Shown here piece by piece: positions 15,506-20,684 of a stretch of 22,922 nucleotides of DNA. The notes below the pieces were generated by a model, which saw nothing but the letters and a program-made list of their open reading frames with translations, ran no database searches and was not told the DNA's origin. The translations under genes were made by a program, and so were the position numbers. Position 1 is the first letter of the stretch. Each line of letters starts with the position of its first letter. The DNA comes from Ruminococcus sp. (lineage in GTDB: Bacteria; Bacillota; Clostridia; Oscillospirales; Acutalibacteraceae): positions 1 through 22,922 of the forward strand of contig JAFOED010000043.1 of assembly GCA_017380355.1 (NCBI GenBank), read 5' to 3'.

Positions 15506-16271
15506 AAATGATAGATTTGATGATATGATGCGTTCATACTGTGAGCGTGACACACAGGCTTACGTATATAAAAAGAAAAACACAGTGAGGTATACATCGC
15601 TTGTTGCGGCGGCACTAGTTTTTGCTATAATGCTTAGTATTTTGCTGATACCTTCAGGAGGTAACAGAGATAACGGCTTCGTGCTTTCTGTTTCTGCAAG
15701 CGGAGCAACAGAAGACGCAACCTACCATGCAGTAAGTGCAAACAAAGTGTATGAGACAATAGGCGATGAGGTTGTTTACCACGGACCGTCACTTAAAGTC
15801 AGAGGAGAGAACATCGAAAAAGTACGCGCGTACTGTGAGAACAGCTTTGTGAATCTTTCCTGTTCTGCGAGAGATTTTAACGTAACCGATAAGCGTTTAT
15901 TTGAAATGTACCCGCCTGCTGACCACGTTCCTGACCCTCTTTTCGTATCGATTTATCTTGAGGACGAACAAGGAGAGTTTGAAGAGGTTGTTGTTGACCC
16001 ACAAGAGTTTATAACCCCTGATTTAGACAAGGTCATTGACTACAACTGTATAGAAATCGTAGATGAAAACAAGCATCCTGAAGAGAAACTGATTTACATC
16101 GGGTGTCATCCAAGAAACGAAAACTTAAAAGAGTTGTTACCGGGAGAGTTTTCACCTGCTTATAACGATACGATTGTAGTAGAAGTGACATATATCGGCG
16201 GAAATGTCGAGACGCAGAAAGCTTCAATTTCTTATGAGAACAATCAGGTTGTTTTTGAAATAATCCAATAA
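15498..16271 (+). CDS. Membrane-anchored putative anti-sigma factor
   Basis: The product has 257 residues. The ATG at 15498 is preferred over TTG 15495; AAAGGAG (15481-15487) serves as ribosome-binding site. It has a short cytoplasmic N-terminus (~30 residues, one Cys at 15), one transmembrane helix (~33-52) and a ~200-residue outside domain with several Cys that could form disulfides. The N-terminus has no zinc-binding HxxxCxxC anti-sigma motif. Function is inferred from its position: translational overlap with the ECF sigma gene and single-span topology. The outside domain would be the sensor. The family of that domain is not recognised. Confidence 0.78.
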   Translation: MNRNDRFDDMMRSYCERDTQAYVYKKKNTVRYTSLVAAALVFAIMLSILLIPSGGNRDNGFVLSVSASGATEDATYHAVSANKVYETIGDEVVYHGPSLKVRGENIEKVRAYCENSFVNLSCSARDFNVTDKRLFEMYPPADHVPDPLFVSIYLEDEQGEFEEVVVDPQEFITPDLDKVIDYNCIEIVDENKHPEEKLIYIGCHPRNENLKELLPGEFSPAYNDTIVVEVTYIGGNVETQKASISYENNQVVFEIIQ

Positions 16272-16296
16272 TTTGTTGGTTAGCATAATCCTAAAC

Positions 16297-16328
16297 TGAA
16301 AGCCCTTCTGAATTCAGAAGGGCTTTTG
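16297..16328. terminator. Terminator between the anti-sigma gene and the convergent small gene
   Basis: AAAGCCCTTCTGAA and TTCAGAAGGGCTTT (16299-16326) form a perfect 14-bp inverted repeat with only four T after it. It can act on both strands. Confidence 0.8.
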
Positions 16329-16338
16329 GCTGTTCTAA

Positions 16339-16548
16339 TTATAAAAGAAAATCTTCTTCTTTGTATCTTTTCAGATTGTTAGCCCTGAGCGGTACACGCA
16401 TAATAGGGTTGTAAGAAAACTTTCTGCATTTGCCGTTTTTGAGCACTCGGTTTATAGTGCAAAACTGACAGTCGTTCTGGATTTTTGAGTGAGCGCAATA
16501 TTCACAGCTTACTTCTATGTTATTGCCGAAAAACTTAATCTTTTTCAT
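16339..16548 (-). CDS. Small Cys-rich (zinc-binding?) protein
   Basis: The product has 69 residues; its ATG at 16548 follows GGAGG. Cysteines are arranged CEYC (15, 18), CQFC (27, 30) and C (41), a probable zinc-binding knuckle, followed by KFSYNPIMRVP and an acidic-aromatic end (EEDFLL). Small proteins of this style (CxxC..., 'KYDPLKR-x-P', EEDF) are common and uncharacterised in Clostridia, as I recall. It is a single gene transcribed away from pgeF from a promoter that shares its -35 with pgeF. Function is unknown. Confidence 0.8.
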   Translation of the reverse strand: MKKIKFFGNNIEVSCEYCAHSKIQNDCQFCTINRVLKNGKCRKFSYNPIMRVPLRANNLKRYKEEDFLL

Positions 16549-16577
16549 AATTCCTCCGACATATTTAATCTCTATTT

Positions 16578-16629
16578 AGTATACCACGATTATTACCCAC
16601 TTGCAAGCATAAGATAACTATAGTATACT
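16578..16629. promoter_or_regulatory. Mirror-image divergent promoters sharing one palindromic -35
   Basis: The palindrome TTGCAA (16601-16606) serves as -35 for both strands. To the right a 17-base spacer leads to TATACT (16624-16629) for pgeF. To the left, read on the minus strand, a 17-base spacer leads to TATACT (16578-16583), with TGG before it, for the small Cys-rich gene. Two RNA polymerases could not bind at once. Confidence 0.72.
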
Positions 16630-16651
16630 GAAATTTATAGAAGGTGAAATT

Positions 16652-17476
16652 ATGGATATTAACTCAAAAACAATGAAACTCAACGAAAATAACTCAGTGT
16701 ATTTCTTAACATACAATAAATTAAGCGAAATTGATTTTATTAACCACGCTTTTTCAACCCGTTTGGGCGGTGTATCGAGTGGCATTTTCGAGAGTATGAA
16801 CCTCTCGTTTGAACACGACGATTTCGACACGGTTACAGAGAACTACAAGCGTTTTTGTGACGCTGCAGGTTTTAATTTTGATACCCTCGTTGCGTCATCT
16901 CAGGACCACAATACTTTTGTCAGAGTATGTACTAAAGAAAATGTTGGTGTCGGTATTTATAAACCTAAGGATATAAAAAGCGTTGACGCGCTTGTTACTA
17001 ACGAGCGTGGTGTGACTCTTGTCACATACTACGCTGATTGTACACCGCTGTTTTTCGTTGACGTTAAGAATAAGGCTGTGGGTCTTGCTCACGCAGGCTG
17101 GCGCGGTACAGTAGGAGAAATCGGTAAAAAGGTAATTGACACTATGGCTAAGAACTACGGCACCGACCCTGCAGATTTAGTCTGCGCGATAGGTCCTGCA
17201 ATTTCAAAATGTTGTTACGAAGTTGACAAAGCCTGTGCTGATAATTTCTACGCGCTTAATCTCGACGACACTAAGTTTATCACTCCTAAATCAGACGGAA
17301 AGTTTATGATCGACCTGCTCGAATGTAACCGACAGATTTTAGTTCGTGCTGGAGTGAAAGAAGAGAACATAACCCTCTCTGACTTGTGCACAAAGTGTAA
17401 TTGTGACCTTCTGTGGAGTCACCGCGCAACTGCTGGTAAACGCGGCACAATGTCCGCATTTATGACCATTAAGTAA
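16652..17476 (+). CDS. pgeF: YfiH-family purine nucleoside phosphorylase/adenosine deaminase (laccase-domain protein)
   Basis: The product has 274 residues; ATG 16652 follows AGAAGGTG. Family marks are HAFSTRLGGVS near the N-terminus, YYADCTPLFF (C130), LAHAGWRGT (H147) and AIGPAIS, with H86 in SSQDHNTF as the third metal ligand. YfiH proteins (often called polyphenol oxidase or PgeF) bind zinc through His/Cys/His and carry out phosphorolysis of adenosine, inosine and related nucleosides. In many Clostridia the gene sits near cell-division genes, but here it stands alone. It has its own promoter and is followed by a terminator shared with the convergent RluA-type gene. Confidence 0.94.
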   Translation: MDINSKTMKLNENNSVYFLTYNKLSEIDFINHAFSTRLGGVSSGIFESMNLSFEHDDFDTVTENYKRFCDAAGFNFDTLVASSQDHNTFVRVCTKENVGVGIYKPKDIKSVDALVTNERGVTLVTYYADCTPLFFVDVKNKAVGLAHAGWRGTVGEIGKKVIDTMAKNYGTDPADLVCAIGPAISKCCYEVDKACADNFYALNLDDTKFITPKSDGKFMIDLLECNRQILVRAGVKEENITLSDLCTKCNCDLLWSHRATAGKRGTMSAFMTIK

Positions 17477-17488
17477 ATAAAAAATAAG

Positions 17489-17519
17489 AAAAAGCACTTC
17501 ATTTCGAGGTGCTTTCTTT
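17489..17519. terminator. Bidirectional terminator between pgeF and the pseudouridine synthase
   Basis: AAAGCACTTC (17491-17500) pairs with GAGGTGCTTT (17506-17515), one G-U pair, with A-rich sequence on the left and T-rich on the right. Confidence 0.82.
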
Positions 17520-18483
17520 ATATCTTGATTTTTCCGTCTTTTACAAACCACACGTCGTTTAGTGCGAATTCTTTTTTGTTTAAGTAATTAAGCTCCTGCG
17601 CATCGCTTTTAAAATCGAACATCAGCTTGTACGAACACAGAAGCTGACTCTTTTGGTGAAAATGCTTGTTTAAACCTTTGTCACCGTATTTTTCATCCCC
17701 CAGTAGCGGATGGCCGATAAAAGCCATATGCGCTCTTATCTGGTGGGTTCTTCCTGTCAGAAGTTCAACTTCACAAAGCGATAAATCACGCTCTTTGTCA
17801 TAGCTTAATACAGTGTATCGTGTGATAACTTCTTTACTGTTTTTGACTTCGTTTTTCGTGATTTTTACTGTGTTTTTGCTTTCGTTTTTAGTTAGAAAGC
17901 CTTTGAGCGTGTCGCTCTTTTTCTTTAAATTTCCTTTTACTACACAAAGATAAAACTTGCGGATTTCTCTTGTTCTGATTTTCTCGTTGATAACTCGAAG
18001 TGCAAGCGCGTTTTTCGCACCGATGATGATTCCGCCTGTGTTTCTGTCGATTCGGTTACACAGAGCAGGGGAGAACGACTTGTCACTTTCAGGGTCGTAT
18101 TCGCCTTTTTCAAAAAGGTAACGCTGTACTCTGTGTACCATAGAGTCTGCGTCGTACTTTTTGTCCTGATGTACGATTACACCCGGCTTTTTATCTATAA
18201 GTAGTAGGTTATCATCTTCATATATAAGCTCGAGCTTTTTTGACGCTTTCATAAACTCGTACTCTTTTTTAGACTCAGTAAAAAACTCATCTTTTATGTA
18301 CAGCGTAAGTACATCACCCTCGTTTAAGAAAACTTCGGGTGTGGTTTTCTTGCCGTTTAGCTTGATGTATTTTGTGCGTATGTATTTGTGCATCAGCGAC
18401 TTCGGCATAGTTTTGAAACGCTTTAATAAAAATTTATCGAGTCGCTGACCGCTGTCATTTTTCTTTATATCTATAGTGCGCAT
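17518..18483 (-). CDS. RluA-family 23S rRNA pseudouridine synthase
   Basis: The product is 321 residues from the ATG at 18483 (AGAAGGTGATAATATG), which is preferred to an ATG 45 bases upstream. An S4-type RNA-binding domain occupies ~1-65 (SGQRLDKFLLKRF, then KLNGKK). The catalytic domain begins LELIYEDDNLLLIDKKPG. The active-site motif RIDRNTGG is at 144-151 with D146 as nucleophile. Later LLTGRTHQIRAHMAFIGHPLLGDEKYG fits the RluA/RluC/RluD family. RluC- or RluD-type specificity cannot be settled by eye, so no symbol is given. Confidence 0.93.
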   Translation of the reverse strand: MRTIDIKKNDSGQRLDKFLLKRFKTMPKSLMHKYIRTKYIKLNGKKTTPEVFLNEGDVLTLYIKDEFFTESKKEYEFMKASKKLELIYEDDNLLLIDKKPGVIVHQDKKYDADSMVHRVQRYLFEKGEYDPESDKSFSPALCNRIDRNTGGIIIGAKNALALRVINEKIRTREIRKFYLCVVKGNLKKKSDTLKGFLTKNESKNTVKITKNEVKNSKEVITRYTVLSYDKERDLSLCEVELLTGRTHQIRAHMAFIGHPLLGDEKYGDKGLNKHFHQKSQLLCSYKLMFDFKSDAQELNYLNKKEFALNDVWFVKDGKIKI

Positions 18484-18499
18484 ATTATCACCTTCTAAC

Positions 18500-18528
18500 A
18501 TTCTACCACACTTTTTTATATTCAACAA
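18500..18528 (-). promoter_or_regulatory. Promoter of the pseudouridine synthase gene
   Basis: Read on the minus strand, TTGTTG (18523-18528), 17 bases, then TAGAAT (18500-18505) preceded by TGG, an extended -10. It lies 16 bases upstream of the start codon, so the leader is very short. Confidence 0.5.
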
Positions 18529-18582
18529 GGTTAATGTAACACATAGGGCGTTTTCGTTATATTATAGTAGTGGGTGATGATT

Positions 18583-18723
18583 ATGAGATGCTGTCATAAA
18601 AGAGTCGGATACGCTGTGTCGTTTGGTGCAGGAGTGATACTTTCGTGTGTGCTTCCGCCGAAATGCGTCATGGTTATTTCAGCGCTTATTATCATCATAG
18701 TATGTGTTTCTTGCAGGAGGTAG
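18583..18723 (+). CDS. 46-residue Cys-rich membrane peptide upstream of spoVM
   Basis: ATG 18583 follows GGTGAT; TAG ends at 18723. The product starts MRCCHKR, then has two hydrophobic stretches (VSFGAGVILSCVLPP and VMVISALIIIIVCVSC) separated by a PPKC turn, and ends CRR. Five cysteines in 46 residues is unusual. The last two codons, AGG AGG, are also the ribosome-binding site of spoVM two bases further on, so spoVM translation is probably coupled to this gene. Similar tiny 'MRCC / FGAG / LLISC' hairpin proteins occur beside sporulation genes in Clostridia, by recollection. A forespore or membrane role is inferred. Confidence 0.68.
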   Translation: MRCCHKRVGYAVSFGAGVILSCVLPPKCVMVISALIIIIVCVSCRR

Positions 18724-18725
18724 CC

Positions 18726-18815
18726 GTGAAAGTAATACTTATCGAAAAGCCGAAATTTTTATCCTTTATCTTGCGCAAAATCTACGGTATAAAAAAGGTA
18801 CAACATACAGACTGA
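18726..18815 (+). CDS. spoVM: Stage V sporulation protein M (SpoVM)
   Basis: The product has 29 residues from GTG 18726, behind AGGAGG (18714-18719). It aligns without gaps to Bacillus subtilis SpoVM (26 residues) as I remember it, sharing M1, K2, I6, the P9-K10-F11-L12 core, I15, R17 and G21, followed by a basic tail. SpoVM is an amphipathic helix that recognises the curved outer forespore membrane, anchors SpoIVA and starts spore-coat assembly. P9 and the basic helix face are the known key features. It is easily missed because of its size and GTG start. The neighbouring LysM gene supports a sporulation setting. Confidence 0.85.
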   Translation: MKVILIEKPKFLSFILRKIYGIKKVQHTD

Positions 18816-18819
18816 AAAA

Positions 18820-18846
18820 AGCCGCTTTTATAGCGGCTCTTTTTTT
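18820..18846 (+). terminator. Terminator after spoVM
   Basis: AGCCGCT (18820-18826) pairs perfectly with AGCGGCT (18832-18838) around a 5-base loop, followed by CTTTTTTT. Confidence 0.9.
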
Positions 18847-18852
18847 ATGTAC

Positions 18853-18880
18853 CCGCCTGTTTTTGCAGGCGGTGTTTTTT
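18853..18880 (+). terminator. Second, tandem terminator
   Basis: CCGCCTG (18853-18859) pairs with CAGGCGG (18866-18872), then TG and six T. Its end overlaps the stop codon of the convergent LysM gene. Confidence 0.75.
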
Positions 18881-19190
18881 ATATATAAAGTGTGAGTCTT
18901 TGTCCCGGATAAATAGTGTTTATATCCTCGAGATTGTTTATAGCGGCGATTGAGTTTGGGTCGATTCCGTATCTGTACGCGATTGAGTACACAGTATCGC
19001 CTGGTCTGACAAAGTAAGTTTTTGGCGGATTCACTGCTTCTACAGGGATTCTCAGCTTCTGACCCGGATATATGGTGTACGGATAAACGATACCATTGTA
19101 TCTGGCAATATCTACTGCTGTTGTGCCGTAAAGCTGAGCGATAGCGAACAGCGTGTTACCAGGTCTGACAGTGTATATGATAGGTTCCAT
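18879..19190 (-). CDS. Two-LysM-domain protein (spore-coat-associated type)
   Basis: The product is 103 residues from the ATG at 19190, placed 7 bases after AAAGGAGG; longer in-frame starts would read into the enolase leader. Two LysM modules fill the protein: ~4-48 (YTVRPGNTLFAIAQLYGTT...PGQKLRIP in parts) and ~57-101 (YFVRPGDTVYSIAYRYGID, then IYPGQRLTLYI). There is no signal peptide and no catalytic domain. LysM binds N-acetylglucosamine in peptidoglycan; signal-less LysM proteins such as SafA act on the spore cortex/coat boundary from the mother cell. The spoVM neighbour supports this. A CATAATA motif (19220-19226, minus strand) resembles a -10 of sporulation sigma factors, but no matching -35 was convincing. 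Confidence 0.9.
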   Translation of the reverse strand: MEPIIYTVRPGNTLFAIAQLYGTTAVDIARYNGIVYPYTIYPGQKLRIPVEAVNPPKTYFVRPGDTVYSIAYRYGIDPNSIAAINNLEDINTIYPGQRLTLYI

Positions 19191-19290
19191 AGTTTTCCTC
19201 CTTTCGTCTATTAACATATTATGCAGGTCTTTATGATTTGAAATGAATATTTTTCCTGCTTGTGCTAAAGCTACTATGGGAGGAATAAAT

Positions 19291-20547
19291 ATGAGTACAA
19301 AAATCAAGAAAATACTAGCACGAGAAATTATTGATTCACGAGGTAATCCTACTGTCGAAGCTCAGGTAGTGACAGAAGACAACGTCTGCGCTATTGCGTC
19401 TGTGCCGTCAGGTGCATCAACAGGTGAGTTCGAAGCTGTGGAACTCAGGGACAACGACTCTCGCTATAAGGGCAAAGGCGTGAAAAAGGCGGTGCAAAAT
19501 ATTACTGATATTATCAGCCCTGCACTTGTCGGCACTTCTGTTTTGTCACAGCTTAAAATTGACAATACGATGCTGTCGCTTGACAAAAGCGACAACAAAT
19601 CGCACCTGGGAGCGAATGCGATGCTCGCGGTGTCTTTAGCTTGTGCGAAAACAGCGTCAAAGGTGCTTAATATTCCGCTTTATCGCTATATAGGCGGAGT
19701 GAATGCCCACACACTTCCTGTGCCGATGATGAATATCTTAAACGGTGGTGCACACGCGTCCAACAACGTCGATATGCAGGAGTTTATGATTATGCCTGTA
19801 AATGCAGAGAGCTTTTCAGTAGCGCTTATGCAGTGCTGTGAGATTTACCACACATTAGGTTCAATTTTAAAGAGTGAGGGCAAGTCGTGCTCGGTCGGTG
19901 ACGAGGGTGGTTTTGCGCCTGATTTGAGAAGTGACGAAGAAGCTATCGAGTATATCATAAAAGCTATTGAAAAAGCAGGCTACACAACAGAAGATGTGAA
20001 AATCGCACTAGATATAGCTTCATCACAGTGGTATGAAGACTCCGTTTATCGCCTGCCTAAGCGTGGAGTTACTTTAACTACCGATGATTTAATCAAGTAT
20101 ATCGAAAAACTGTGCGTTTCTTACCCGATAATTTCTGTCGAAGACCCTCTGTATGAAAACGATTTCGAGGCGTTTTCTGCGCTGACAGAGAGAATTGGTA
20201 AAACAGTACAGGTGGTGGGTGACGACCTATTTGTTACTAACACGAAGCGTCTTAGACTAGGCATAGAGCAGGGTGCTGCTAACTCAATACTTGTAAAAGT
20301 CAATCAAATTGGCACTTTAAGCGAAGCGTTAGATGCTGTACAATGTGCCCACAGAGCGGGTTACACAACGGTTATTTCTCACCGTAGCGGTGAAACCGAG
20401 GATACTACTATTGCTGATTTAGCAGTCGCACTAAACGCAGGTCAGATAAAAACCGGCGCTCCGTGCAGAGGGGAGAGAGTCGCAAAATACAACCGACTTT
20501 TACGTATCGAAGAGGAACTGAGGTCACAATCGTATTATGGTATGTGA
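19291..20547 (+). CDS. eno: Enolase (phosphopyruvate hydratase)
   Basis: The product is 418 residues from ATG 19291, behind GGGAGG (19278-19283); an in-frame ATG at 19243 lacks a ribosome-binding site. Marks are REIIDSRGNPTVE, SGASTGEFEAVELRD, VPMMNILNGGAHA, VGDEGGFAPDL (acid base region), VEDPLYENDF and VGDDLFVTN (magnesium ligands), the KVNQIGTLSEA lysine and SHRSGETEDTTIADLAV. It converts 2-phosphoglycerate to phosphoenolpyruvate in glycolysis. It is slightly shorter than the usual ~430 residues, ending just after the last helix. It is divergent from the LysM gene; a possible promoter TTAACA/TATGAT at 19211-19237 has only a 15-base spacer and is doubtful. A strong terminator follows. Confidence 0.97.
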   Translation: MSTKIKKILAREIIDSRGNPTVEAQVVTEDNVCAIASVPSGASTGEFEAVELRDNDSRYKGKGVKKAVQNITDIISPALVGTSVLSQLKIDNTMLSLDKSDNKSHLGANAMLAVSLACAKTASKVLNIPLYRYIGGVNAHTLPVPMMNILNGGAHASNNVDMQEFMIMPVNAESFSVALMQCCEIYHTLGSILKSEGKSCSVGDEGGFAPDLRSDEEAIEYIIKAIEKAGYTTEDVKIALDIASSQWYEDSVYRLPKRGVTLTTDDLIKYIEKLCVSYPIISVEDPLYENDFEAFSALTERIGKTVQVVGDDLFVTNTKRLRLGIEQGAANSILVKVNQIGTLSEALDAVQCAHRAGYTTVISHRSGETEDTTIADLAVALNAGQIKTGAPCRGERVAKYNRLLRIEEELRSQSYYGM

Positions 20548-20577
20548 GTGAAAAAGATAAAATATAAACGCTTTAAA

Positions 20578-20613
20578 AAAATAACCGCCCAAGTGGTGGT
20601 TATTTTCTTTTTT
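20578..20613 (+). terminator. Terminator after eno
   Basis: AAAATAACCGCC (20578-20589) pairs with GGTGGTTATTTT (20595-20606), one G-U pair, then CTTTTTT. Confidence 0.9.
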
Positions 20614-20637
20614 AGAAGTAAATGTATATGCTATTTG

Positions 20638-20646
20638 TGGTATGAT
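20638..20646 (+). promoter_or_regulatory. Possible extended -10 promoter of the pullulanase gene
   Basis: TGG-TATGAT (20638-20646) has the extended -10 form, 38 bases before the GTG start and after the eno terminator. No good -35 is seen 17 bases upstream. Confidence 0.35.
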
Positions 20647-20684
20647 ATATCTGTATACAAATGGTCACATTGGAGGATTTATCC

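Noticed and set aside
18704..18895. A 63-residue + frame over spoVM
   Set aside because: It reads through two terminators and is out of frame with the clear SpoVM match.
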